Source of the DNA: Byssothecium circinans
Taxonomy: Eukaryota > Ascomycota > Dothideomycetes > Pleosporales > Massarinaceae
Direction of reading: 5' to 3'
Assembly: GCA_010015675.1 (NCBI GenBank)
Contig: ML977021.1
Location: 73,393 to 137,392 of the forward strand
DNA: 64,000 bases
This document shows positions 1 to 11,193 of the stretch, in pieces. How positions within the stretch are numbered: position 1 is the first letter of the stretch; every line of letters starts with the position of its first letter. The notes beneath the pieces were generated by a model, which saw nothing but the letters and a program-made list of their open reading frames with translations, was not told the origin of the DNA and made no database searches. The translations under genes and the position numbers were made by a program.

Positions 1-244
1 GATCAAGGTCTAGTATCCATTGAACTAGAGACTGCTCCTCAGTAGGCGATAGCTTTCGATTTGGTGATCTAGTCTCGTGTTTTGGGCGTATACCTCGAAG
101 GCGCCTCCGAAGGGTTGATTCTGGTACATTATACGCTGCTGCTAGCTTGCGCACAGCTAATAGAGGGTTTGATTGAAAAGAGGCAACTGCAAGGCCTAAT
201 CGGCCTTCTTTTGAGAGCCTTTGGGCTTGTGGTTGTGGCGGCAT
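1..244 (-). CDS. Pogo/Fot1-type DNA transposase, N-terminal part (runs off the window edge)
   Basis: The minus strand reads open from an ATG at 244 to the left edge (81 codons) with no stop. The predicted N-terminus shows two DNA-binding helix-turn-helix units in the order usual for fungal pogo/Fot1 (Tc1-mariner superfamily) transposases. The first is a psq-type segment at about residues 13-50, with AAAYNVPESTLRRRLRG as the recognition-helix part. The second is the start of a CENP-B-type HTH at about residues 64-81, with the motif LSPTEEQSLVQWILDLD. In this family a DDE catalytic domain follows; here it lies outside the window, so whether the copy is intact cannot be judged. No terminal inverted repeat could be paired because only one end is present. 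The family call rests on these motifs alone and is fairly secure. Confidence 0.75.
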   Translation of the reverse strand, partial: MPPQPQAQRLSKEGRLGLAVASFQSNPLLAVRKLAAAYNVPESTLRRRLRGIRPKHETRSPNRKLSPTEEQSLVQWILDLD

Positions 245-643
245 GGTAGATAGAGAGGTGACTGAGGACGCGTCTTTGGTGGGGTGCGCCACATGCTGAT
301 ATGCGCCGCTTACTGATAAAACACGTTAACTGGACTGCCTTAATCAGCGTCGGAGATAAGCCGGGCCGTGTTTGGGCACGTGATTGCGCCATCGCGCTTA
401 GCGGAGGTTCAACTGCTCTGGCGGCGCTTGGATAGCCAGCTCCTCTTCTCACTCACTCTTCAGCACACAAGCACGCCGAACTACCGACACGCAAGCTGGC
501 CACTGCTTGTCGCCTGAAATGCGATTCTACGTCATTTGTACAGCTCATACAGTTTACCACCTAGTTTCGACATAATCCAGCGTCGAGCGCTCGCAACAAC
601 CGCCGCCAGAAAGCTCGCCGCTACACAATTCCGCACCCACATC
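245..643. promoter_or_regulatory. Divergent spacer between transposase fragment and ING gene
   Basis: About 400 bases with no coding frame of note. It should hold the 5' flank of the transposon, with its terminal repeat not identifiable, and the promoter and leader of the ING gene. The frame of the ING gene stays open upstream of its ATG, but only non-ATG codons are available there, so the upstream part is treated as leader. Confidence 0.4.
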
Positions 644-2782
644 ATGCCCCCCGCAGCGGGCTCACGAGCAGGCGCGGCCTCAGATCGCCGGCAGTCAACA
701 CGACAAGGACGTACGACGGTGCGACCTACCAACTACTATGCGCGCAACTTTGCCGGCCGGCTCGCTGCGAACGGGCTGGAGCAGACACCTGAAGCTAACA
801 ACACGCCCGGTTTCTGCCCAGCACTCACACACTTCACACAGGCCGTAGATGCCTTCCCAAAAGAACTCATCAAGCATTTCTCCATGTTCAAGGAGGTTGA
901 GGCGAAGATGCACGACCCCGAGCACATGCTCAAGGCTCTGCTCGACGAGATCGCCCAGATGCCGGTACCCACCCAGGGAGAGCGCCATGACCCAGGCCTC
1001 AATGGTACAGGCGGCGAAAACAGCGCGACCGTGAGCGTCAATGGCTCTACCGTCCAAGAGGCCACTGCCCGCTACAAGCAGCTCTTCCCCGATAACTTTG
1101 ACAGCCTCCCACCTGACGAGCAAGCTGATCTTAGAAAACGCCAGACCTTCTTCCGCCTGCGTATGCTCATTGGAAGTATGCTACCCACTCTCGACGAGAA
1201 GCTGGTGGTACTTGGTGGCGCCAAAGCTACCAAAGATAAAGGACTCGCTCGTATGAACAACTCGTACGCACACCTCGATAACGAATTTACCGAAGAGGCG
1301 CGCTACGGAAGCCTCACGCATTGGGCGTATGCGGACAAGGAGGAGAAGAAGAAGGGCGGCCCGTCACACGAGCGGCAGCGCAGAGAGGTGGTGGCGGCCA
1401 ACAATCTTGCCGCTGCTGCCCAGCACGTCCACGATGTTGACTCCATAGCTGCAAAGAGCGAAGCTCGCCGCGAGGCAATGCTTGCAAACAAGCGCAGCCG
1501 CAACCAGCACGTAGATTCCGACTTCGACGACCGGCCAGCAAAAAAGACTCAAAAACGAAGGGCTGTAGCGGCAGAAGGCAACGACGCGCGCAACGTTGGT
1601 CTCGGGATCACAAACAATGGCGCTCCGCCGCAAGGAAAACGAAAGAAGACGGAAAAGGCGCTTGCTGCTACTTTCGCTGCAGCCCCACTCATGGAGCGAT
1701 CATTGAGCGGCGCGCTGAAGGCTGTTGGAAATGGCGGCCGGAGCGGAACGAGCCCACGAGCAACACCAGGCGCTGATGGAAGTGGGACGGGCAAGCGAAA
1801 GCCACGAGCAGCACCCGTACCTGCCCAGCGTAAACACGTACAGCCCGTATACTCGCCACCGCCCGCACCTTCGCCCATCACCTCCGCGTTCTCCCTCCCG
1901 AAGGCAGTCATTGCCAATACAGAGCGGCCGTCAGCATCCCGTGGCCGGAAGAATTCTATCGCAACCTCGGTGGCATCTGTTGCTCCAGAGGCTGCCACCG
2001 TTATCCGTCCTTCGTCCTCCCATTCGATCGCACAGGCTGCTACCAGCAATGCAATAACAGAACTCGAGCAAGCAGCTGGCATCCGTCGCGACAATGCTTC
2101 CACCAAAGGAACATCGACTCCGAAAGAGACTACCGAGTTGCCACCCTATGAATCAATATCGGGAACAACCCTGAAGCACGAAGAGGTGGAGCCGCAGGAA
2201 CCAGAGAGCATGGAGGTCGACACACCAATATCAGCACCAGTGACAACGCGGACAGGACGTGCATCGAAGACCGCTACACCGGTGGTGGGGAGCTTCCCAG
2301 AGATACCCATGGCGAGGAGTCGGAGCACGCGCAAAACGAACAACGGGAACGGAAATTCCAACGCCTCTTCCGAGAACAATAGTACAATAACTGGCACTGT
2401 GTCAAAGCGAGGTTACAAGAAGAATGTTCCGTCGACTAGCAGCGTTGTGGCACAGCCTCCCGCTTTGGAGCCCGGCCCAGAGTCGAAGTCGAATGTACCA
2501 TCGCGAGCCAGTTCCGCTGCACCAGAGCAGGACTATCAAGAGGCAGATTCTGAAGAAGATGGCGACGAACCGCTTTACTGTTACTGTAACCGCGTATCCT
2601 TTGGCAACATGATTGCTTGCGACAACGATGCTTGCCCCCGCGAATGGTTCCATCTTCCTTGTGTCGGCCTCGATAGGGCTCCCAGCGGCAGGTCGAAATG
2701 GTTTTGCAGCACAGAGTGTGAGGCTGCGCACGCCAAGAGCAAGAAGGGAAAAGGCGGTCGACCAGGAAGCTCTCGACAATAG
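644..2782 (+). CDS. ING-family PHD-finger chromatin protein (Yng/Pho23 type)
   Basis: Single-exon gene of 712 aa. The N-terminal ING helical region lies at about residues 55-125 (stretch with [19 protein letters not shown]). A long low-complexity middle rich in Ser, Ala, Lys and Pro follows, with several basic patches that may be nuclear localisation signals. The C-terminus carries a C4HC3 PHD finger at about residues 646-691 ([16 protein letters not shown], then [10 protein letters not shown] and KWFC). ING PHD fingers read H3K4 trimethylation and recruit histone acetyltransferase or deacetylase complexes (NuA4, NuA3 or Rpd3L in yeast). Which complex this one belongs to cannot be decided from sequence. 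The ATG at 644 is the first in frame. The length is greater than yeast Yng1/Yng2 because of the disordered middle, which is common in filamentous fungi. Confidence 0.88.
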   Translation: MPPAAGSRAGAASDRRQSTRQGRTTVRPTNYYARNFAGRLAANGLEQTPEANNTPGFCPALTHFTQAVDAFPKELIKHFSMFKEVEAKMHDPEHMLKALLDEIAQMPVPTQGERHDPGLNGTGGENSATVSVNGSTVQEATARYKQLFPDNFDSLPPDEQADLRKRQTFFRLRMLIGSMLPTLDEKLVVLGGAKATKDKGLARMNNSYAHLDNEFTEEARYGSLTHWAYADKEEKKKGGPSHERQRREVVAANNLAAAAQHVHDVDSIAAKSEARREAMLANKRSRNQHVDSDFDDRPAKKTQKRRAVAAEGNDARNVGLGITNNGAPPQGKRKKTEKALAATFAAAPLMERSLSGALKAVGNGGRSGTSPRATPGADGSGTGKRKPRAAPVPAQRKHVQPVYSPPPAPSPITSAFSLPKAVIANTERPSASRGRKNSIATSVASVAPEAATVIRPSSSHSIAQAATSNAITELEQAAGIRRDNASTKGTSTPKETTELPPYESISGTTLKHEEVEPQEPESMEVDTPISAPVTTRTGRASKTATPVVGSFPEIPMARSRSTRKTNNGNGNSNASSENNSTITGTVSKRGYKKNVPSTSSVVAQPPALEPGPESKSNVPSRASSAAPEQDYQEADSEEDGDEPLYCYCNRVSFGNMIACDNDACPREWFHLPCVGLDRAPSGRSKWFCSTECEAAHAKSKKGKGGRPGSSRQ

Positions 2783-3493
2783 GAATTATGCAGGAGTTCA
2801 AGGCGTTCGTCGGGTCCAGCGTCTGGATCTAGGCCGGGCCCCAAGGGTAAGGGTCGGGCTAAGTTGGGTCTCTGGGATGGTTGGGATGCTCTCTGATTGA
2901 TTTGGGTTTGCTTGCTTTGGGTTTGACGGTATCGTGGCGTTTGATGGGAGCATACCCGGCGAGCACGAGGCTGCTGGGAACCGCAGCGAGCTTGGAAGCT
3001 CTGTTGTTCTTGCTGGCTGACTTGGATCTGCATTTGGTTGACTTCACATCCCCCTGCTCAGTTTCAACCTTCACGCTCAGCCATATGTGTACTATATGCC
3101 AGCGTTTGTCTTAGCGTTTACGTCCTCCCATTCATCTACTACCTTCCTATGTTCATATTCACGGAACTTATACTACGTAGAACGTGTATGGTAGACCAAG
3201 TCAGAGCACACAACACGCATCACAAACGGGGCTAGCACGTTTGCGGAGGCTCCACTTCCCGACAGCGCATTCCCAGGTGCTCTGGGTGGCTTGATATTCA
3301 TACTCTACCATTGGTCAGCACGTACAGCTTTGAGGTGTCGCTGGACCCTGACACGTCCCATTGAATTCAAAGCGCAGCGTCAGACTCACCGCCAGAGCTT
3401 CTCACGCGACACCCAAGCATACTCCCCTCATTATACAAAAAACTAGCATTTTCGGATCATACTCCCTTTCTTTATCCAAATCCAACGTCACCA
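2783..3493. other. Intergenic: ING 3' region and 5'-nucleotidase promoter
   Basis: About 710 bases without a supportable gene. The first half should be the 3' UTR of the ING gene. The second half contains pyrimidine-rich stretches just before the ATG at 3494, typical of a fungal promoter and leader. No repeat or RNA gene was recognised. Confidence 0.35.
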
Positions 3494-5588
3494 ATGTCGC
3501 CCAAATCGGAATCCATACCCCCCGACTCGCAACTGGTGTTCGAACCAAGCCCCACCCCCACTACCGACCCAGCGCTTCGCTTCCTCCATTACAATGACGT
3601 TTATCACGTCGACGCCTCATCTGCTGAGCCTGTTGGTGGCATCGCGAGATTTCAAACCCTAGTAAATCATTACCGGGACGACGAGAGCTTCAAGGGCCAA
3701 CCCAAGTTGGTGACGTTCTTCAGCGGTGATGCGTTCAACCCAAGTTTAGAGAGCAGTGTTACCAAAGGAGCGCATATGGTACCGATACTGAATGAAGTCG
3801 GAACCAATGTTGCCTGTGTGGGGGTGAGTATAATCCTTTCCTCATGGGAGTGAGCATTGAGCCAACTGGGGGTGAAATAGAACCACGATCTCGACTTCGG
3901 CATCAAGCAGTACCGACACCTCACTTCGCAATGTGAATTCCCTTGGCTCTTAGCCAATGTTCTCGATCCCGCTCTCGGCCCCGATGTACCCCTCGGCAAC
4001 GCAGGAAAGACCGTCATGCTCACATCCTCCAACGGCATCAAGATCGGCGTGATTGGCCTAGCAGAGCGCGAATGGTTAGACACGATCAACTCGCTACCTC
4101 CCGACATCATATACCAGTCCGCGTCCGAAACAGCGAAGAGACTCATACCCGATCTACGAGAACAGGGCGCGGAGATCATTGTAGCGGTGACACATCAGCG
4201 GGAACCCAACGATAACAAGTTGGCAGAGAAGTGCGGGGGCGAATTGATTGATATAATACTTGGAGGCCATGATCATTATTATGCGCATAGTTTGATCAAT
4301 GGCACGCATGTGCTACGATCAGGAACGGATTTCAAACAGTTGTCGCACGTGGAGGCGTGGAGGAAGGAAGGCGGCAAAGGGTGGGACTTCAAGATTACGA
4401 GGAGGGATGTCGTGAGCACAATACCGCAGGATCCACACGCGTTGAAGACAGTGGATAAATTGACCGCGAAATTGCGTGAGAAGTTGGATAAACCGATAGG
4501 ATACACCGCCGCTCCCCTCGATGCACGATTTACTACTGTTCGCACAAAGGAGTCGAACATTGGGAACTTCGTGTGCGATCTGATGCGATATTACTACAGC
4601 GCCGACTGCTGTATCATGGCGGCTGGAACGATCCGAGGTGATCAGATATACCCACCAGGTGTCCTCCGCTTACGAGATATCGTCAATTGTTTCCCGTTCG
4701 AAGACCCCGTGGTGGTGCTGAAGGTAACAGGGAAGCAGATTTGGGATGCTTTGGAGAATGGGGTTTCAAATTTTCCAGCACTAGAAGGAAGGTTTCCGCA
4801 GGTCAGCAACATCGTGTTCGAGGTTGACTACGAGAAGAAGCCTGGCGATAGAATTCTTAGTGCAGAGATTGGTGGTGAGAAGCTGAACGGGGAGAGAGAG
4901 TATGTTCTGGCTACGCGGGGGTATATGGGCAGAGGAAAGGGTATGTCTGTCCCATTGCTTTCTCATGTGCCTAGGAGATTGCGTTGATCATATGACGACA
5001 GATGGATACACCTCCCTTCTAATCGAAGAAGAAGGCGGAACCGCCAAAGAAGTCGTCACCGAAGAGAACGGCGTATTGATCTCTACAATTCTGCGCCAAT
5101 ACTTCATGTCCCTCAAAGTCCTCGGGAAATGGAAACACTGGGGTCCCTCCATGGACAAGAAATTCTCACGCATTCAAACGTCTCTCCAACAAACACATAC
5201 CTTCCACGAAGCATCTCCGACCTCACCCACCGCGACAAGAAAGTTTCCTACCACAACAACGTCGCCTGCATCGAAATCTCTCCCACATCACCCGGCGGTT
5301 GCGAAGGTCAAGGAACAGTACAAGAGGGATGAGAGCCCGGGCGCGAGTGATTCAGAGGCAGACCCGGATTCGGATGAGGAGGATCTTCATGATGAGGGCT
5401 TGATCAGGTTTAGTGAGAGGGAGTTCTCGGTGCTGAGGAAGGTTACGAAGAAGTGGTGGAGACTAGCGGGCTTGAAGGGGCAGCCGAAATGTGCGGACGA
5501 GATCGGTGGTGACGAATTGAGGGTAGACTGGACGAAGGCTATCGCGCCGAGGGTGGAGGGTAGAATTACGGAGGTGAAAAGCTCGTAG
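3494..5588 (+). CDS. 5'-nucleotidase / calcineurin-like metallophosphoesterase
   Basis: Three exons (3494-3823, 3881-4940, 5002-5588) give 658 aa. The join at 3823/3881 restores the family signature GNHDLDFG at residues 110-117, which confirms the first intron. Other metal-site motifs are present: FLHYNDVYHVD (30-40), FFSGDAF (75-81), VTHQREPN (His 215) and GGHDHYY (His 240 and 242). The 5'-nucleotidase C-terminal substrate domain follows (SNIGNFVCDLMRYYY through GRGKDGYTSLL, the last restored across the second intron). There is no signal peptide or membrane segment, so this is the intracellular fungal form, not a GPI-anchored ectonucleotidase. The last 150 residues are acidic and low in complexity. 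The likely activity is hydrolysis of nucleotides or related phosphoesters with a dinuclear metal; the exact substrate is unknown. Confidence 0.88.
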
Positions 5589-6137
5589 GGAGACACTGCA
5601 GTCGCCTGTGAGAGGCCTTGAGAAAGTATGGACGGAGATTATAGACCCAATAGGTTAGAGATACACCTTTGTCAACTTGTCATATTTGGATCCCGTGAGG
5701 GACCCACGCGATTGAAACAATTCCCCGCACACATAATATTCTCTCACCAAAGACCACCTACAAATAACACGTTAATTACTCTCCTTTAACTTTAACAAAA
5801 TATAGAATTGTAAAGCTAGGCCTGCTCTTCTACGTAGGAGTAGCAAGAGGTTAAAAGGGCTTTGTTGGGTGTAGCTAAGTTTGAGCTGAAGTTTTTTGGT
5901 GTGCGGCGAATTGTTTCAATCGCGTGGGACCTTCTCACATTCTTGTATCTTCAAAACGCGATTTCCACAGCAGCACGCACTCCAATGACGTTGCAGCGCA
6001 CCTAAACCCTGTCAAAGTGGATCTAGCTTCCGACCCGCACTAGCCTTGGCATCCAGACACCCTCCCCATAACGTCACTCCTCTTCCACTCCCCCATTCAT
6101 CACCACCCCAACCATGTAATACATAATTCCTAATAAA
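5589..6137. other. Intergenic between 5'-nucleotidase and DLT1
   Basis: About 550 bases. The middle is occupied by an inverted-repeat element (5694-5937, listed separately). The remaining 200 bases before the DLT1 ATG are C-rich and probably the promoter, although the element sits so close that it may form part of it. Confidence 0.4.
5694..5937. mobile_element. MITE-like element with about 38-bp terminal inverted repeats
   Basis: The left end (5694-5732) and right end (5900-5937) are near-perfect inverted copies. The shared core is CCCACGCGATTGAAACAATT followed by C, one variable base and CCGCACAC; an outer GTGAG is also shared. The interior of about 165 bases is AT-rich and has no coding frame. 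Size, inverted ends and lack of coding capacity fit a miniature inverted-repeat transposable element. I could not define a convincing target-site duplication, so the transposon family is unassigned. Confidence 0.7.
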
Positions 6138-7460
6138 ATGCGCATCCCGACGCTCTTCCGAATATGGTACAGCACGACGTACACAATCCTCTTCTTCATT
6201 CTTCTCCTCCTCCTTACCCTCTCGCCAGCCGACAATATCTACCAGTCCATCACCACGCGCACATACCAGAAGCTCTTTGTTGTTGGCGGCGTCTACATTC
6301 TCACCATTGCTATCGTGCTGCTTATCTATTCGACAAGATTGTATACAAACCGCAGTGTCCTGGCTGCAATCCCTAAACCGTATATTCCGATCGAGGATGG
6401 TGAGGTTGGAAAGCTAGTGAGAAGAATGATTGTGAAGGCGTTGAGGAGGAGTGCGGTTATTGCTTGGGATAGTAGACCGAGGGACGTTAGGGGAGAATGC
6501 GGTGAAGGTGGAGATGGGGAAGAGGAGAGGACAACAGGAGGAGTGGAGAAGGAGAAGGGTGCGCACAAGAAGAAGCATGCGTTCCCCGCGACAATCATAC
6601 CCGTGTCGCCTACGAACCCGCCTTGGGGTCACGTATCGCACCCTGGATGGGCGTCGCCAGCGAGTCCTGATCTGCCGAACCTACAATACTGTGATGTAGT
6701 CAATGAGCTCCCGAACCTCATCGAAGCGAAGGCCGTCTCCCTCGCACCACCCGATCCCGCTGTCGAAGGCCATGTGCACGCAGCCCAGAATACACCTATT
6801 CTTCCCGATGCGCAGATCGTCAATCTGCTGCAGCGCCCGCGTACAATGGGGCTTCGAGACTATCTCGCTCATCTCTCTTCCTTCGGTCTCCTGAACCCAC
6901 CGAGCTTGGGAGCACGCTTCCTCTCGCTCTACGAACACGCGCGATTCTCTACGTCTCCACTCAGCGAGCCAGAGTTCCGAGAAATAATGTCCGTTTTCGC
7001 AGATATCCTGAATGGAATGACGTACCTCGATCCGTCGATCATTGAAGCCGCCCGCCGCGCCGAACCCTCCTACGACTCCGATACTCACAGTCTCGCACCC
7101 TCTACCTCTACATCCATATCCACCGCCTCCTCTCACAGCTCCTCGCATACGAACCTCCCATACACCACACCAATGCTGGACCGAGAATCTGAGTTCTCCT
7201 TTGGCACTGCTGCCAGCCCACAGACTTTGCGCACTGCACTGTCGGGCAGTCACGGTGTTTTCCGCACTCCTTCCGAGAGATCATGGGCATCGGATCAGGG
7301 ATCTGTGAGGAGGAAAGCGGTTGCGAGGAGCCCGGAGAGTGTAATGCTGAATTCGAGTCCCAGCTCACTTGCATCATCTAGGCAAGAGTCAATGGTCAGA
7401 CTGAGGGTTGGTGCGACGGCGGGAGAGTCGCCTTATGAATATCGGTTCGAGGATGGGTGA
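6138..7460 (+). CDS. DLT1: Defect at low temperature protein 1 (Dlt1) homologue
   Basis: Single exon, 440 aa. The N-terminus (MRIPTLFRIWYSTTYTILFF) is the conserved family opening. Two hydrophobic membrane segments follow at about residues 11-32 and 45-63, then a conserved block beginning YTNRSVLAAIPKPYIP. The long soluble C-terminal part contains a variable acidic and basic insert (about 118-145) and a Ser-rich tail. Yeast Dlt1 is a membrane protein needed for growth at low temperature; its biochemical role is not known. ATG 6138 is the first in frame and begins exactly at the conserved N-terminus. Confidence 0.85.
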   Translation: MRIPTLFRIWYSTTYTILFFILLLLLTLSPADNIYQSITTRTYQKLFVVGGVYILTIAIVLLIYSTRLYTNRSVLAAIPKPYIPIEDGEVGKLVRRMIVKALRRSAVIAWDSRPRDVRGECGEGGDGEEERTTGGVEKEKGAHKKKHAFPATIIPVSPTNPPWGHVSHPGWASPASPDLPNLQYCDVVNELPNLIEAKAVSLAPPDPAVEGHVHAAQNTPILPDAQIVNLLQRPRTMGLRDYLAHLSSFGLLNPPSLGARFLSLYEHARFSTSPLSEPEFREIMSVFADILNGMTYLDPSIIEAARRAEPSYDSDTHSLAPSTSTSISTASSHSSSHTNLPYTTPMLDRESEFSFGTAASPQTLRTALSGSHGVFRTPSERSWASDQGSVRRKAVARSPESVMLNSSPSSLASSRQESMVRLRVGATAGESPYEYRFEDG

Positions 7461-9892
7461 AGCGGTAGGCAGATGGGCACACATTCATATCGACATTGGA
7501 GAGGCTTGGGTATTGGACGGATCAAGGAAGTTCATCGCTGGGAAATCCTGTATCAGCATCGGCGACATCGACTATTGAACGTATCTCAACTACGGGTCTC
7601 GAGCCGGACAGAGGCATATTGGCGAACAATACGCTGGCCATCTTGAGTCTCGCACCACGAACTTTTTGGCATATTGCGTGAAAGGTATGCAGATGTCCTT
7701 GACGGCAAATCCCTCGCCTGAACATCATTACAAAGAAATCGTCAAAGTCTGCTTCGATTTCCCATACACAACACCCCAAGGATCTCGAAGTCGGTGAAGG
7801 AACAGCCACGGGCTTCAAGGTTCACAACATGGTGGATATCGAGAGACGACGTGTACATACGGGGCGGGAGTGTGAGAGGCATGTGCTGGTGGTGTGGATA
7901 ATGGTGGCAGTGGATCAGTGGGTCAGTTGACACAGACCGCTTTCTCTATCCGTAGTCCGCGGGACTACTGGTTTGGGTGGTTCACTAAACATATTGCTTT
8001 CTCATCACTGGCATATCCCGGATTTTTATATAACCTTTACTGCATTTCTAATCCTCTCTCCCTTCCACTGTTCTTTTCCTAAAAGAGGAGAAAAGCTACA
8101 TCTATGTCATGCTCACAAGTATACTGCGACCAATGCGAGACACGCACGTTGTCTTTCAATTCAAGCAAACAGACTTGTTCTTGTTGTACCTTGTACACTT
8201 GTCATAGCACCGTGCTGTCACCGCTTAAACCCAATGCAGACATAGCCACGTCGGACCTTGGGGCCTGTCCACTCAGTGTCAACCGTCAAGGTATTCAATC
8301 ACTCCACCTGATAAGCGCCCCCAATTCCAAATTCGCAACTGCCCTCCTCCCACTGACGAGTTTATCGCTCCAGCTACACTTCCGTACGCATACGCATCAT
8401 CTCGCCAGGTATCCCTTTTCCAACCTCTCCATTCAATTCATCCTTCCTCAATCCCTCTTTAGCAAGATTGAATGCACCGTCAAACGCTGGTATACACTTT
8501 TCCTAATGCGTTTCCTTCTTTTCACCCCGCTCATCACAACATCTCGCGAGCCCACACCGTCGCCTTCATCGTCCTAGTTACCTAGGTACTCACATGCAGT
8601 CGTCCTCCCACACCACGCCACGTCCACGACTCTTCCTATCTCACTCAATCCCCTCCTCTAAACTACCCTCCAACCTTAACAAACCCTTCCAGACCTACCG
8701 TTGAATACTAGGATTTTGTTTTTCCGTACCCTAATCCCGCCGTCCACCGTTCGTTCGCCGTTTTCCTTCCACGTTCGCTGTCCATCCATCCAGCATTCCA
8801 CATCCCCTCCACTGACTACATTCACATTCCATCGTCGTCAATTCCATTTTCTTCCACTCCATAGACGAGACGCCGTTCGGTCTTCGCCAGGCTACGCTAC
8901 GCTACGCGTTCACGCCGCCACGCAAATCCACACACGTACACACACGCCGACACTGACGCGTATGTATTCCGCCTACCCCAAAGCTTGCTCTTTCTTTCTC
9001 TCTCTCGCGTGTACAAAAGCAAGACTGTAGGAAACTTTCATGAATAAATCTGCCCCTTTATCGACCGCTTCAAAAGCAACAACCAACTTTTATTACAGAC
9101 TCCTCGCCGGCCAACTTCGCGCGAACAACCAGCGAACACGTCGACCACCGCATCTCTCCAGCGAGGTCGCCATTGATACAGGACTATGCCAAATTTAAGC
9201 GTGATACACGACTGTACACCGGTTCGAACGCCATGACTGATGCTGCTGTAGTCGAGTCTTCGACATGTCACCATCACGCAAATACGCCGCACGAGCGAAG
9301 GATACGGCACGTCACAAATACACGATCACGCCGCACGAGATGAGTACATGTTACCATGGTGGCATTGAAACCTAAGATATCCCATCGGATAGGAGAGTCG
9401 ATGAACCCCGCCATCCCGGAACAAACCCACGATAACCCGCATAAAAACACAATCGTTGAGAAAGCTCGGGCATCATATCGGCCGCCCATGTCAAGCTTCT
9501 CATATACAGACTTTTACGCCTGCACGAACCCATTCCAGTCCGCAAAACCAAGCACACCTCATCCACCCTTGTTTTCAGTCTTGTTGTCAGCCCCGCACCC
9601 GTTTCGTTCAGCTCCATCGCCGAACCCATATCGTACCAATGTTGAGAAAAGAGGAAAGAAGGAAAACCAAATGGTGCAAGTTCCGACAGCGATGTCAAGC
9701 GCAAATTAGGGTCGGAGGTCCCAGTTGCACCACGTCTCTAGTCGCAAGAAGGGTAACGTGTTTTTCGAAATCGATGAAGGAACCACCCGGAAGAACAACC
9801 ATAACACCATGCAATGCCGCAGGACGAATAAAGAAATCGGTCAAGTACAGCGCCTTGACGGCAATCCCGAGGTTCCAAAGGAGACGAGACGC
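7461..9892. other. Gene-poor stretch between DLT1 and TBP (convergent)
   Basis: About 2.4 kb lying between the 3' ends of two convergent genes. The plus strand from about 8300 to 8960 is strongly C/T-rich with CA-rich runs, the look of a long promoter or leader, but no following plus-strand gene was found. Short open frames here (for example 8104-8577 and 9356-9709) have low-complexity translations, no family motif and no splice support. No RNA gene or repeat was recognised. Confidence 0.35.
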
Positions 9893-11193
9893 TCAAGACT
9901 TGCGGAAGTCCGACAAGACGGGATAGATGAGTTCGAAGGCTGCGAAGTAAGCAAGAGGTCTATGACAAGGGAGCCGTTACACCAACCTTGATAAATCTCC
10001 TCACGCACTTTGGCGCCAGTGCTTTTCCCCAAAGTTAGTTTGTGGTTCACATGAAGTTCATACAGTGGTATCCTTACAGAACAATCTTGCCGCTGCTTAA
10101 GTTAGCCTGTGTCCGACTTTCAGCACACATGTGGACACTTACGAGACAAAGATCAAGAGGACAATCTTTGGCTTCATCATGCGGTAGATTAGGCCAGGGA
10201 AGCTTGAGGGCAAAGATTAGCTCGTGTCTCGCATTCAGTTCTCGCTTTGGCACTTACAGCTCAGGCTCATACGACGAGAAGGTGTGATGGTGCGAGGCAA
10301 GACCTATTGTTATTTAGCATGGTGTAATTGTGTCCCGAGCATTTGGTGGATATACCTTCGAGCCTGAAAGTGAGTGTTAGCCAAGAGCTCAAAGCAATGA
10401 AGGGGAAGTACATACCGGATGGGGAACTTGATATCCGTGGAGCCACTTTTCACAATCAGCATGCTTCCATGAGAAAGGCAGACGAGAGTGCGCAGAAGTT
10501 AGAAGTAGCTACGTACACGATGTTTTGGATCTTGAAGTCGCTGAATTTCGCGTTGAAGCCAAGCTTCTGGATGATGCGGGCATACTTGCGGGACGCGAGC
10601 TTCGAGTCGTCTTCAGACTTGGCACCTTGCAGCTGTCAGTACATCATTTGATATTACACACGGAACCAACATACCGGTAACCACCATCTTACCGCTCGCG
10701 CTTTTTTGAAGTCAGTATGTCTTCCGTGTATTACAATCACAGCGATTCCAGACTTACAAAACGAGTGCCGTCTACAAGGTGGAAGTCAGTGCATGTTTCA
10801 CCAGTATTTACAGAGTTGCTTACGGTCTTTGGTTCCCTTATCCTCATGATGACAGCGGCAAATCGCTTGGGATTGTACTCCGCGTTTCGAGCATGCAGGG
10901 CGATAGTCTTCAGATCGAGGCGCGCGGAGAGATTCACAGTCGCGACGATATTCTGCAGAGTGGGCACGATACCTGAAGCGTTGCCTGTAGTATCGGGGGT
11001 AGCTGCTGGAGTGGCTGGCTGAGCCTTGTCCGAGGTGGGAGGGGTCAACTCATTGCTGTTGGGATACGACAAGCTGCCGGGGGCGATGAACTTGAGGAGG
11101 TTAGAACATAGTACATGCATGGAAACATCACAGTGAGTTACGTACCGTCTTGGCCTGGGCAGCGGTCGACGGGTGTGCATTGAGAGAGTCCAT
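9893..11193 (-). CDS. TBP1: TATA-box-binding protein, 12 exons
   Basis: Minus-strand gene rebuilt as exons 11193-11146, 11090-10824, 10771-10758, 10700-10675, 10625-10517, 10445-10416, 10363-10356, 10303-10258, 10202-10143, 10092-10078, 10021-9987 and 9939-9893. These total 705 bases, or 234 aa. Every junction keeps the frame and every intron is GT-AG, 47-71 bp. The product contains both halves of the TBP saddle: first repeat [20 protein letters not shown] through [10 protein letters not shown], second repeat [19 protein letters not shown] through [18 protein letters not shown], ending [13 protein letters not shown] nucleates transcription by RNA polymerases I, II and III. The variable N-terminus (about 55 residues) is Pro/Thr/Ala-rich. 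Three exons are only 8, 14 and 15 bases long, so automated gene finders may mispredict this locus. Confidence 0.93.

Noticed and set aside
8104..8577. 157-codon plus-strand frame beginning with a Cys-rich peptide
   Set aside because: Only the first 35 residues are Cys-rich. The rest is translated C/T-rich leader-like sequence, with no signal peptide and no family match that I recognise.
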